Shown piece after piece: positions 1-11,900 of a stretch of 64,000 bases of DNA; position 1 is the stretch's first letter, and the number at the start of each line of letters is the position of its first letter. This stretch comes from Nipponacmea schrenckii. Taxonomy: Eukaryota > Mollusca > Gastropoda > Lottiidae. Made by a program: the position numbers and the translations under genes. The notes under the pieces were generated by a model. That model had not been told where the DNA came from, ran no database searches, and was given only the letters and a program-made list of their open reading frames with translations. The stretch lies in assembly GCA_030562195.1 (NCBI GenBank), contig JAUJPP010000003.1, positions 11,129,398 to 11,193,397 on the forward strand, given 5' to 3'.

Positions 1-820
1 TTTATGTACTTGTCATATGTCTTTAGTTGGCTATATGATATATCTTCACTACAGGTACAAACTATTTAATGTAAAAAACGACGTTTTTTGTACAATTACT
101 AAAATGATAGCGTATTTAGCAGAGCTAAGGTCGACATGTAACCCCAGTCGATATGTGACTTGCAAAATCAGAGAGCACTTGCGGTCGATTAGTTGACTTA
201 AAAGCACTAACGACTGAAAAGTCTCCAAGGAAATATATCTCCGTGTCGACGATATTCGCAACCACATACCTAAATATTAAACATTTACTAATTAATAAGA
301 CGTTTCTCAGGATGTCGTAATTTCACTATTACAAACTTTAACCCTAGTCTAGTATATGTTATCTTCTGTAGCTTTGCTGAGTAAATATGTTTTCTAACCT
401 TTCAGTATAGTCTCCCAAAAGACACCCAAGTTCGTGCCAAAACGTCCGATCACCCATGTTATGTTATTCTGACTTTATCTTATGTATTTTGATAGAAAAG
501 TATGGAGTTCTATTTACCGAAAAAATAATTAGTATTATAAAACATTCTTCTCTATCATAATTTCTTTTAGTTGATATCTACAGACTAATGGATTCTTTCC
601 AAAATAATACTCGTTCTTGCTCTTATCAATTACCGAACGCTTGTAAGATAATACTATATCTATGATGCAGTAGCCTTGGCCAAGAACATGTTCTTAATTG
701 AAATATAAAACATGGCAGTATTATTGCTGTATATATATTTCTGGCTTATTGATAAAAAGGAAATAAAGATCCGAAAAGAATAAATTATGATATATGAAAC
801 CATTATGTTTTATTTTGTAG
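1..820. other. No gene seen; probably intron of the PDZ-domain gene
   Basis: AT-rich sequence without a convincing exon. The only open frame (49-267, minus) shows no recognisable motif or codon structure. It ends in a pyrimidine-containing acceptor (tattttgtag) directly before the PDZ-coding exon at 821, so it is best read as intron. Confidence 0.5.
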
Positions 821-972
821 GTAAATCCAAGGGGTATAGCTTATAAATGTGGCGTTCGACCAGGTGATGCTATCTTACAGATTGGTAATACACCAGCTCA
901 ATATTTATCTCATCAGAGTGCTAAAATGGAAATTATTAGAAGTGGAAATGAGTTGGACCTAATTGTTCAGCG
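821..972 (+). CDS. Internal exon coding the second half of a PDZ domain (PDLIM/ZASP-like)
   Basis: The exon of 152 nt is bounded by an acceptor (tttgtag, ending at 820) and a donor (gtaagt, starting at 973), and leaves in phase 2. Its translation contains VNPRGIAYKCGVRPGDAIL and then a second block ending NELDLIVQR. This fits the beta-D to beta-F half of a PDZ domain: an 'RPGDxIL' turn followed by the 'A..II+' helix and a final strand. PDZ domains bind C-terminal or internal peptide ligands; the PDLIM/ZASP type usually anchors proteins to alpha-actinin at Z-discs or stress fibres. The family assignment rests on this exon plus the next one, and the LIM domains are not in the window. The 5' part of the domain must lie upstream, before position 1. 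A generic PDZ protein is the alternative. Confidence 0.6.
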
Positions 973-1351
973 GTAAGTATAAACAACATTCGTTTTTTAT
1001 TACTTATTTCTTTCCTTGGCTGGTTCGGTTGCTATTTTTGGAGGTTAACAATGGCCACGGCCATTGCTCAAATCGTTCCAAAGTGGTGCATACAAGATTC
1101 ATCCATGAACAAAGTAAATTATTGAATCGCACAAATGATTTACGTTATATAATCTCGTTGTCTTCATCGGATAATCTGCACCGTGAAGGAGTACAACTGT
1201 GTTGTGAATCCATCCCTGTTATTGGCATAGTAAGACAAGAAGCAGTCCGAGTGGACGGACGCAGATTAACATCATTAATTTGTTCAACACAATAATATTC
1301 CACACAAAAAAAGTTTTCATGACCCTAATTATACAATTTGTATTTCATAAG

Positions 1352-1497
1352 AAATGTTGTAACTCATGGAATAGTAAGTGTACAGGAATCTCGTAGTTCT
1401 GTTGAAGAAGAACCATCACCTTTTCGTGGGTACCAAAATCCTACAGTCCAGTCTCGTTCCTTTAAAATCATACAGAAATGTTTAAATTATGAAGATA
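1352..1497 (+). CDS. Next exon of the PDZ-domain gene, linker with NPTVQSRSF motif
   Basis: Joining the phase-2 donor at 972 to an acceptor ending at 1351 (ttcataag) keeps the frame open. It gives a short serine/glutamate-rich linker followed by NPTVQSRSFKIIQ. A post-PDZ 'NP..QSRSFK.LQ' segment is typical of PDLIM/ZASP proteins, between the PDZ and LIM parts, which supports the family call. A canonical donor (gtaagt) begins at 1498 and would leave the exon in phase 1. If it is not used, translation stops at TAG 1503-1505, giving a short PDZ-only isoform. No further exon was recognised downstream in the window, so the gene either ends here or has a very long following intron. Confidence 0.55.
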
Positions 1498-2591
1498 GTA
1501 AGTAGTATAAATCGCTTCTATCCATAATCAGCTGCTAATATATTTAACAAATACATGTGAAGATCACGAAACTCGTTTGATCTCTTTCACAGTTTTGTCA
1601 GATTTTGTCTACTCTTGCATTTACATAATACACCAATGCAAGAATCATCGGATCTTTTTTTTTTTACACAAATACATGGGTTTTTGCTGACAAGTTCTAA
1701 GCCTATGAGGATATCTCTATAGGACTGATGCAAACAAAACTTTTATTTCAACTAATAATGCAGTTTTATTATTGTCTCTGTACCAGCCTCTAGTAACCTA
1801 ATCACTCAAATCAGCAGTAATTAAGAAACAAATGGTAGAAGGGAAGAACTGCAACACAGTTACAAGCTGACAAGCTCTCTACTTTTGCAAGGGTACTAAA
1901 TGTCGTGATCATTATCCATAAGAGGATTGATCACCAACGGGTATAACAAAATTAAAGGCCCCAAAGCACTTCAAATGGAGCAGCCATCTAATGATAATTT
2001 ATGAAGAAAATGAGGAGAGAAATAACTGAGAGCATCGACATGACTCACGTCTCCGTCTGAAAGGCTTTTAACTTTTCAGCCAGTTATCTTAAGATTTGAG
2101 ACAATGCTAAATATATTCTATTTTAACATGATTTATTTTCTGCTTTCAAAAGGTTATGAAGATTAGATGAATGATGGTTTGTTTCGTCTGTTAAATTTGA
2201 CTAAAGGACAACAACAAAAATTCAGAAGATTTAAATTTGCCAAAGCTTCACAGAGAGAAATGATGATGTTATGTTAACTGTTTTGGGAATATTAATATAT
2301 GTATGTTTTATATTGACTCTCTAACTTTGATTGTTTATCATGTTCCGGGGTATTTAAAAGGGCTTGTTTGTATTCCAAATGTGTTTTCAGTCAGTTGATG
2401 TATTAAAAAAGTAAGAAAACTGTGTAAATAATCACGACTGTACATGTTTATCCAATGTAATAATTATTATTGTTTGTATCTAATACCAACCAGTATTGTT
2501 GTTTATATTAATATATATGTTGGTTTTTTTTTCCGAATATTTTATACTATTGAACAAAACATAATGTTATTTATACTTCAATCATGGGTTA
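1498..2591. other. No gene seen
   Basis: AT-rich non-coding sequence downstream of the PDZ/linker exon. I see no open frame with coding character, no recognisable repeat family, and only short homopolymers (poly-T near 1650 and 2525). Confidence 0.5.
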
Positions 2592-2897
2592 TCATTGATA
2601 GTCTCGCTCTTCTGTAGCGTTCATATGAACAGCTTTTCCATGGGATGGTAATTGGAAAGTTTCAATTTGTCTGCATGAGCAACTTTGATTTCTGTTCCTA
2701 CGTTTCGCTGCAAGAATTGACATGTCTTGTATATGAGGTAGCTGTGGGAATGATGACCCAAGGTTGCGAAAGTGATTGGTGATTAAGAGATGGCGTAGGA
2801 GCACCATGGCAGCAAAGCTTTGACGTTGCATCAGAGTAAATCTGAAAGCATTCAATGCAGTCTCTGCAAGAACACGGGTTCCAGACGTTTTATTCAT
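2592..2897 (-). CDS. Unrecognised open frame, possible terminal exon
   Basis: An ATG-started frame of 101 codons on the minus strand, with unusually even codon composition for this AT-rich region. I do not recognise the product: a basic, leucine-rich first half, then a K/R/N-rich stretch and a Cys-Ser-Cys. Two acceptor-like CAG trinucleotides after pyrimidine runs lie inside the first 60 nt. The real coding part may therefore begin internally as a last exon of a minus-strand gene whose other exons I cannot find. It could equally be a chance frame. Confidence 0.25.
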   Translation of the reverse strand: MNKTSGTRVLAETALNAFRFTLMQRQSFAAMVLLRHLLITNHFRNLGSSFPQLPHIQDMSILAAKRRNRNQSCSCRQIETFQLPSHGKAVHMNATEERDYQ

Positions 2898-4800
2898 AAT
2901 ATTAATTTGATGGGACAGCGATAGTTAAAAAAGCATTAACATTTGGAGAATATGTTAAGGGGGTATTCATTCCATTTTTCCCAAGACAATACAAGTCTGC
3001 ATTAAAATGATCAAGTCAGTTGAAGACATATCAAGGGGTGACATTAAAAGTATAGGTTTTTTGCCTGTTCCACTACGCATGTAAGACAAGTGGTATCAAT
3101 AATAAAAAACTATTATAATTCAGTCCTTTTGGATAAAGACCGCCAATTTAACTGCTATCTATTTCCATGTTAATTTATCGAAATTCGAACTTCAATATCT
3201 TTTTCCAAAAAAAATGTTGAAAACTTTCCAATAAGTCACATGTAAGCCTGGCCAATACTTTCTAGACGAAAATCCAATATGTCATGCCCATGAAAATCTT
3301 AAGCTAGTCAAATGAATGTACGTTATCAACATTCGCTTGACTGCCAGTGCACATAAAATGACTATTTTCAGAACTATCTTTCCACAGGTGTCTCTCATCA
3401 TTTCACAAACTCAGAAATGAATTTCCGTATCAAGACCAAATATTTGATCAAAATGGGCATACAAAACCCCACAAGGGACGAAGTAAGATGATTTAAAAAA
3501 AACAAGGACTACTTGTTTGTGGTCTGAGTCTATTTGGTATAAACATGATTTAACTCCCTTCACAATTATTTAATTTACCTTCTAATAATGAGTTCAGGGA
3601 GTGTGTAACTGTAAGGGTTATCAAAAAAGTATTTGGCCTATTGAAAATAAACAAAATCGAAACTTTGTGTGAAAAGTATTTAGTAAGACGCATTGCCCTT
3701 GTTCTTAACACCGCGTAAAAAATAATAGTAAAAAATTATAGTTGGTATTAGATTGAAAATGCATTAACTTATTTACGCTAATTGTAAAACACGAAATTTA
3801 GCGTTAAACAGCCCAAGGATGAACCCTTTTGAATATCAAAAATATAACATTATGAGATAATGTAAAGTAAACTTAAGACTTACACTATCTTGTCTTCAAG
3901 TAGAAAAAAAAACAAAGCTTTTAATCCGAGTTTGAGATCTAACTATAATACAACTAAAGAAATAACAAGAGGAATGACACTTACAATGACAAAGGGTGGA
4001 AAAAGATAAATAGACCACTATCACCATTTGCAATCAAGCGTATAATAATGTAAACCGAATTGGAGCGTAGATGACAAATTTGTAGTTGAATGGATGGGAA
4101 TTTGTAAACAACGCAAAACCGTCTTATACACATTCAAAGATAAATTTCATAGTAAGTTATATTATATTTATACTCTATAAGACAGTCGATAGCAAGGCTT
4201 ACCTTTTGGTACTAAGTCTTACTAAGACAGTTGTAAAAACTAGAAAGGGTTCATTAAGTTGTTGATTGATATAAACTTATTGACCTCCATGGTGACTTTC
4301 TCTGGCACATTTCTGCTACTTTACGTTCAAAATATTAATTCTAATACAGTAAAGTAGGCCTTAGGTTGTATCAAAAGAGGTAATTCACCAACTTATACCT
4401 TCAAAATATGTCAAATGTAGGTCATTGTTTATTGCTTTGATATGGGCTTATATTTATATCCAACACAATGGATATACAAGGTGTATGGTAAATATTTTAC
4501 TGCATCTTAGCCTGTATCGATTGACTGTTCGGTGTGTGATATTGGATTTATTTATGTGTCACTTTGATCCCGGATACATTTTACCCAAATATAAATCGGG
4601 TAAGTATCAGGGGCAGGAAAAACTAGATTTGGCTCACTTTGTTTACTCAAATTTATTTATAAGCCTATAGTCAAATGACACACGTTAGTAATTGTATTCT
4701 GAAGCTTATACAGAGGTGTTACTAAATTTTTCTTAATTCCATTACACCGAAAACCAACAACTACCTAGTTTGCAATATTAGCATCCGCGAACGTTAACTT
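2898..4800. other. No gene seen
   Basis: AT-rich non-coding sequence. The longest frame (4425-4670, +) is hydrophobic low-complexity translation without a motif or good splice context. Nothing else could be supported. Confidence 0.5.
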
Positions 4801-4804
4801 GTCA

Positions 4805-4912
4805 TCTACCAATCACTAACAGGGGGAAATCTTCTAATCTCGATCTAAGCCCGGATTGAACCTCGGGGTACGCTTACTAACCCAACTCACTAATCCACTG
4901 TGTGGCTTACAA
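4805..4912 (-). repeat. tRNA-derived SINE fragment (A/B-box-like)
   Basis: Read on the minus strand, the segment runs from CACAGTGGATTAGTGAG to GAGGTTCAATCCGGGC. The latter closely matches a pol III B box (GGTTCRANNCC), about 35 nt after an A-box-like GTGGATTAGTGAGTTGG. It does not fold into a convincing tRNA cloverleaf with an acceptor stem, so a tRNA-headed SINE or decayed tRNA relic is the better call. Confidence 0.4.
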
Positions 4913-5102
4913 TGGGCAGCAGACGGAAGCATTTTATGTGTTGCACTTGGAAGCTTGAGGAAAAAGATGCAACAATAAGGAGTGATGAGTTCTGAAATAT
5001 TTAACAATTCAACAATTGTAGATAATATGAACTATGGAGAAAGGAACATCACAAAATTTAGATAGCTTATACGTTTTCTTGTAACACCTAAATCAAAATG
5101 TG

Positions 5103-8100
5103 ATATCGTCATGATCACAACACAAGCGCCCAAATCATTTTTTAGTGTTTTGAGATAAGCGAAAAAAACTGTTTAATATTTACACTATCTGACATAGATT
5201 TGAGATATTTTAATATAGTTACTTCCATCATGTAACATATAATTATGTAATAAGTGGTTATTTATATATCTCATCAATTCAGAGAAAAATGACTTAGGCG
5301 TAAAAGAACTTATTGAAATGACTTCAGCAGCTGATTTAAGCACACAGAGTGATAACAAAATATGACTTATGCGGTAGTGTTACTGTGATTTAGTCAAGTA
5401 TTCCAACATGATTTAGAGAAAATATGGAGAAGTATTGTCACAGAGACTGTTATGCATAGTGTTGTATATATCTACTCAACAGAACGTGCTCATTATGTTC
5501 AAAAAAAGACTAAAGATTCTGCTATTTTTTATGTGCAGTGCTGTTAATGCTTATCATTTAATTTGGGTTTTTATTGTAAATCATAACACATAGAATTTTG
5601 TTAGATAAGTTTATAGAAATTTGAACAAAATGTGAATAAGAACTTTGATTAAGTTCAGCTTTTTTTTTATTTTGAATAAAACAGAACATTGAAAGGAAAT
5701 GGATGCGAAACTTTAACAACATAAAAAGTAATAAAGTATAAAAACATTATTTTGTTCCATTCTATTACAAAAAAATATCAGATTGACTTGAATGTTTTAT
5801 CCTTTATATTTCACAAGAATTCATTGCATTTGGCACTCACTCACTTGCTCCTCTCACTAATACAGCTGGACAATACCTTGTGGTATAACTTGCACTGAAA
5901 GAATTAAGCTACTCGTGTGGTAATTCATCAAAGTAAGCATGCACCTGGTTTGGCATTACCTTTTTCATAAACTGGAGATCTCGAAATTTTCTATCAGATA
6001 TTGGACGTCTGTTTGGAAAAAGTGGTTCCCAGATAGGATGTGGGTTAATAAAAGCTATTCGTGTTGGTAAGCTTCTCCAGTCATTATCATTATGAAACAG
6101 TTTGTAGAAAATGTGTCCGTTTATGTATTTTATGGCACTGATCTCATTGACAGTTGGGTCACCAACTTTTTTCCCTGGACGAATTGTATTGAAACGAACT
6201 TCTGACATTTTTTTGAAATCTGTATATGAAAGCTGTTTTACAATGTATGGGCGTGGGTTTCTTCTGGCGGTCTGCATACACACAACCAGATCCCTTGGTG
6301 TGAAAATATCCGTTTTGAAATTTCGTTCAATTGTCGAATGCATAGCATCACATTCCATATGGGTGTGACCAACAACCAGGTACTTTTGAAAGATAGTGAT
6401 ATCCTTTTCTAAGGAAAGTTGACAATATGCATTTGATAACTGTGTATTCTTATTTTGATAGGAACAACCATCACTCCAAATAATGAGTGTCTTGACTTGT
6501 GGGTTTGCTTCAAGAAATGATTTAAAATGGGAGTATTGTATGTAAGAAAACACCTCACTGGATAAACTTCCATCTGTTTCGTCCCATACAAAACAGTATC
6601 CATCATTTTTTATCATTTCATGTAATGTGAAGTTATGGACCTGCATCTTCGTGCGATAATATAAAGCACTAGCTTTTGTGCTAGGGCACAAAAGTACTCC
6701 TTGTGCATCCATTGACCACACCGAAACACTATCATCTTCAGAGCCTTTTCCCTTATCGGCTGACTTTTCGGTTTGAGCTTTTTCTTTAGCATCTAGATGT
6801 CTTTGAAGTTCTTCAGCACTCACATGACCCATCTTGGCAGAAATACAAAGGTCACACTGATCTTTTCGTGGTGAAAACACTGACATGTTTAGCTTTTCGA
6901 ATGTGTTTTTGAAGAATGTCAACCCAACAGCTCTTGTATCGGCTTTCTTGGCATCTTGTGTGTAAAGATCATGTAAGTGTACTATCTTTGTTCCAGGTTC
7001 TAAAAACCTTTTATCTTTGTATGCTGAGCTTTTTCTGCAGTAGTGTGAATCCACACATGGTACATTCAACAGCCATTCCGTTAAAAATTTGTTTTCATCA
7101 GTTGAGACTTTCCTTGTTGGACCACCTCTGGTTTCCTCTTTGGACGGACCTGGTAAAGATACCTGTACAGTTTCATGCAGCCAATCATTAATAGTTCTAT
7201 CGGGCATTCCTAAGGTTGAGAAGAACATTTTCTTGCATACCTGTACTATCTTTCCATCTGCACACTTAAGATTATATTTATAACAATGTTCACGTTTATT
7301 ATCATTTTTGTTACATTTTTTCTGTTTTTTCTCAACCGTTTCAATTAATGTTTTAACAACACTTTTTCGTTCATCCCATGACTTCATTTTCCAGAAGTTT
7401 TCAAAAATCCATTGTCTATCATCGTCTGTAACCATATCACAATTCCTGAGCTTCGATTTTCGGCAAAAGTTATCTTCTTTTCTTCTCTCTGTATACCTCT
7501 TCTACTTGTGTGTTTTTCACCACTCAATCTCTTAATTTTAGATTTATTAATCTTCCAGATTTCTGGCTGTGGTTTCTTTCTACGTTTCCTTGTTGGCTGA
7601 TCAACAGATTCATCAGCTGTGCTTGATTCAGTTGAAGACGATGATGGGTTGTAATCATGGTCATTATTTGAATCATCTCCATCACTTTCATCTTGTAGAG
7701 TTTCACCCTCCACCCGAGTCTGGATTGTTACTTCTGACCCTATGTTCTGTGAAATATTGTCAACAATTGGATCTGTGTGTGTATCTATTATTGTTCCATT
7801 CTCAGCCATTAATGAACATTGAGTTGTTTGAAGGCTTGTGATTATCTGTGGATCTTTATTGACATCAAGTATTATGCTAGGTGTAACAGACTGTGTTGTG
7901 GATATATCTGACGATCCATCGCTGTCTTGTTGCTCCTCAGAACCTTTAAAGGAAAAGGGTTTATAAGGCTAAGAGCCTTTAAAGGACAAAAAAATCAGGC
8001 TCTATAATTTTAAAATGGTCATAAAACTGGTCTAAGTGTATTTTATTTTTATGAACTATTGTACTTGTGATATAATACTGATTATGGGATGTGTAATGCT

Positions 8101-8572
8101 TTAAAAAGGATGCCTTATTTAAAGAAACACAAACGCCTAAGTCTGTAAAAAATGAACTAATGCCTAGGCTTAACATTAAGGTCAGTGTGACTTAGGTGGT
8201 TGAATAAGATTACATTTTGATTAAATTTAGCATTAATCTTCACAAAAGAAGCTTAAGACGTTTACTAAAGGTGCTTTATTATCAAAATGGTCTACTTACA
8301 CAGGTTAAGAAGTCTTAAAACATCTTCATCGCGAAAGATAGGCTTTAATTTATTGCTGGCCATGATACGCCAGACTTCAGCAGCTCTGTCGCCTAAGTCA
8401 GGATTCGACTTGCGCAGAAGAGTAAAATAAATGTAAAATCAAATTTGATTGGCTGATACACTTATGAAATTGTGTTCTGTAGATGCAGACCACATTTTAT
8501 AATATTTCTAACAGCATAACTCAATTTGGCAATAACATGACTTAGGCACTTGCGTTATGATCATGACGATAT
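5103..8572 (-). mobile_element. Candidate TIR DNA transposon with DUF7869-like gene
   Basis: The ends are inverted copies of each other over about 36 bp. Left 5103-5138 begins ATATCGTCATGATCA; right 8537-8572 read on the minus strand begins ATATCGTCATGATCA and continues with a few differences. Copies of GACTTAGGCR in either orientation sit close to both ends: 5126-5136 (diverged), 5291-5300, 5364-5373 (one change), 8134-8143, 8189-8198, 8390-8399 and 8539-8548. Such subterminal repeats are commonly transposase-binding sites. The only long gene inside is the two-exon minus-strand ORF at 5909-8363. No clear target-site duplication flanks the ends, so the exact termini are uncertain. The element is about 3.47 kb. 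Confidence 0.55.
5909..8363 (-). pseudogene. DUF7869-like, putative RNase-H-fold (DDE-type) transposase gene, frameshifted
   Basis: Exon 1 (8363 down to 8300) starts ATGGCCAGC and ends at a perfect GTAAGT donor. Exon 2 (7943 down to the TAG at 5909-5911) follows an AG acceptor and restores the frame in phase 1. It codes an acidic Ser/Asp-rich N-terminal region, a basic stretch, then the conserved domain. A one-base frameshift lies near 7470-7480 in an A/G-rich run and separates the N-terminal frame (through 7384) from the 508-codon main frame. The main frame carries a CxxC knuckle (KDQCDLC), then SMDAQG, IIWSDGCSYQNKN and GHTHMECDAMHSTIER. These have the order and spacing of an RNase-H-fold D..D..E/D triad (about D243, D322, E361/D363 of the main frame). 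The family is widespread in invertebrates as uncharacterised proteins; a transposase role is my inference, supported by the surrounding inverted repeats. Confidence 0.6.
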
Positions 8573-8906
8573 GGAGGTATAATTTTGTATAGCCCATGTC
8601 CACTTACATTATTAGCAAGATAGGAGCATATATAGCCTGATCATGTGAATTCTTGAGGGCAAAATATTTCTTATCGAAACATCGTTAACTAGAAAATTAA
8701 TGTGCAGTTGATACTAATTAAGATTAAAGTTTGACAGGAAAATACAATTTTGTTACTGATGTTTTGCATTCGAATAATACCGAAATGTATGCTCTCACAG
8801 AGATTTTAAAGCTTTTCGTTATAGAGACCTAAACGAGTTCAAATCAAATACAGGTTTATAATCAAACTAATGATTTAATTTAGACCTACAGAAAATATAG
8901 TTGAAA
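8573..8906. other. 5' flank of SLC5A7 copy 1
   Basis: 334 bp between the transposon end and the first coding exon of the choline transporter. It presumably holds the promoter/5' UTR, or the end of a 5' intron. No TATA box or other site could be assigned with confidence. Confidence 0.4.
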
Positions 8907-11900
8907 ATGGCAGTTAGCATTGGTGGTGTTATATCACTAGTAGTGTTTTATCTGCTCATATTGGCTTTTGGTATCTGGGCAGCATGGAGAAATAAGAGAG
9001 GAAAGAAGGCTGATAGTGAAGATACGATGCTTGCAGGAAGAAATATTGGATTGTTGGTTGGAGTATTTACCATGACAGGTTAGTATATCATTCCTTAAAC
9101 ATCAATTCGAAATCTATTTCATTTCTAGCAAGGAATCAAATTTTAATTATTAATGACTGAAAAAAAAATCAGCAAAATAGACTGAAAACTGAAATACGCA
9201 AAGTACATAATGTATTGTCATTAAAGGCATGTTATTAGTGATAAAAAGATATTCTGGAAAGGGTAAAAAGTGTATCATATTTTAAGCTACGTGGGTTGGA
9301 GGTGGTTATATTAATGGATCTGCTGAAATTGTTGCTGATTATGGATTATGGTGGTGCCAGGCTCCTATAGGATATACTATAGCACTGTGCTTAGGTAAGC
9401 ATTTTTTTACACTTTGGTGAAAAGTTTTATTGTACTTATGTACCCTGTCCTACTAGATACTATCAGTTTTTATATTGTATCATAAACCTGATGATTTGAT
9501 TGTCATTGACTCCCCTTTTAGGTACAGCAACATTCTGCATTCGCCAGCATATTCATTCTCAAGAGCTCGTTCTTTATAAGAGGATAGATCGAAAATTCAT
9601 GGTCGCCAGCATTATCTTCTTGGATGATTTTGTTTAATGACCGAATTCGAATAAACTTTAGAGTATTTTTGATTTCAAGTATTGTTTTGTGTTCTGATCG
9701 TTAAAATTGGTCTTTTTAACGTGCTGAACCGAACTTATGCCTTGGGCCAATGTTGGCAAGCTTTCTTATCATTTAACACACTTTTATAATGTTTGATTAC
9801 AGGAGGGGTGTTTTTTGCATCTGAACTGAGAATAAAAGAATATGCGACCATGCTGGATCCTTATCAAAGAAAGTATGGTGAAATAATGGCATCGATACTA
9901 TATATTCCTGCCTTATTAGGAGAAACATTTTGGTCGGCAGCAATTTTAAACGCTTTAGGTATGTTTTTTCAAACATTTTTCTCAATATATTATATTAATA
10001 ATATTGTATTAATAATTTCAACAAGAAAATATTGAATGTGGTAGATAAATTCATGAAGATAATAGTTCTGATAGCATTTCATAACAGTTGTTTAAAGTGT
10101 AAAAATGGTGGTGCGTTATTTTATGTGAATTGTACAATGAAATTGGGTAGATATTTAAAACTACGATCACCAAACTATAGCTTTTTATACCCCACAGTGA
10201 TTTTATCATTTGCTTTTATTTCAATTGACAGGAGGATCTTTATCAGTCATATTAGAATTAGATTCTAAAATAGCGGTTATTGTATCAGCAGCTGTTGCTT
10301 TATTATACACCTTAGTGGGAGGATTATATTCAGTAGCTTATACAGATGTGTTACAGCTGATTTGTATGTTCCTTGGATTGGTACGTATAAGTTGAATCAT
10401 AAAGAGAAATATGATACGCCCTTATAAACCAATAAATTATTCAGAAGTTTATATCCCATATTGTCATCATGTTATCTTATTTCTCTGTTAGAAAATTTAA
10501 ATGCTTTTCTTGAAACAGAAAAAAATAATTATTTGCAAAGTTACCCTTTTGTTTCAATTTTGACTCATTTATAATGGCATACACACTTATATTTCTCAAT
10601 TAGTAATTTTCCACATTGCTACAAATTTGACAAATTACTATTGCCAGATGACCTAGCCTATTTTAACAACCCGTATTTTACCACCCATAAGAGCTACATG
10701 TTCACAATGTACTACCTATATTTTATTTCAGTGGCTGTCGGTTCCATTTGCATTAACACATGAAGCTGTGGAATCCATATCGATTAATGCTACCTCTGTT
10801 TGGATAGAACCTGTTGAAGCATCTCAATCTGGTGTATATATAGATGGTTTTCTTTTACTTATATTTGGTGGAATACCATGGCAGGTATACTTATTATGAT
10901 ACATATTTTTTTCATATTTAATCATTGTAGGTAAATTGGGATGGTCACAAACTTGAACGCAGTTGCTGATTTCATTGTTAAATACAATTCCTATACTTTA
11001 ACATTTTTTTCTTTACATCCTCCCTGCTTCAGGTATATTTCCAAAGAGTATTGTCTGCCAGATCAGTAAAAATTGCAAGAGGTTTATCATTTGCTGGAGC
11101 TTTAGGCTGTTGTATTATGGTAATTCCTGCTATTTTAATTGGTGCCGCTGGTGCTGCTGCTGGTATGTTTCTACTTTCCCTTTTCACAAATTGTGATTTG
11201 CCTTATAATATCTTTTTACTAGACATAAATTAAAATACGAAATTCTGCATAATCGACATCTTTTTTATGTAATACTCAGGTTTTCAATTAACGCGTTACA
11301 AAAATGATGCCTTTCCATTACAATACGTTATAGGGCCTTCAATTAAATTGATTTCGATTGACAATTTTTTACAAGATGTAGGATTTTGAATTTGTACAGA
11401 AGTCACAAGATGCAGGGTTTAAGTCACAAGATGTAGGGTTTTGGATTTACATAAGTCACAAGATATAGGGTTTTGAATTTGTACATACATGTATTACAAG
11501 ATGTAGGGTGGATTTGTACAGAAGTCACAAGATGTAGGGTTTTGTACACATGTTACATTTTGTGTTACAACATAGAATAATAAAATCTGTTACAATTATA
11601 GGATTTTCTACTGACCCATGTTACAAGTTGTAGGCTTTTTGATTTATACGTTACGATATTACATTCCTTCTGATTGACACATTGTATTAATTTGATTGAC
11701 ACATCTAACGCAATTTAGGTTTTATTCATCTTTATATTGCAGATTGGAATAAAACTGATTATCCATATCCTGAAACAGTAGCAACAAACTATAACATTAT
11801 TCTACCATTAGTTTTGAGGTATTTGTGTCCAGAGTGGGTCGGGATTATCGCCCTTGGAGCTGTATCTGCTGCAGTAATGTCGTCAACAGATTCGTCATTT

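Noticed and set aside
963..1295. 110-codon frame overlapping the PDZ exon
   Set aside because: It starts inside the PDZ exon in another frame and runs through the intron. It has no motif; the PDZ frame explains the exon and its donor.
4425..4670. 81-codon hydrophobic frame
   Set aside because: Low-complexity translation of AT-rich DNA with no family resemblance or splice context.
4805..4912. Intact tRNA gene on the minus strand
   Set aside because: There is a B-box-like word, but I could not pair an acceptor stem or place an anticodon loop; it is kept only as a SINE or tRNA relic.
6111..7841. Several plus-strand frames opposite the DUF7869-like gene
   Set aside because: They are antisense shadows of a well-supported minus-strand coding region.
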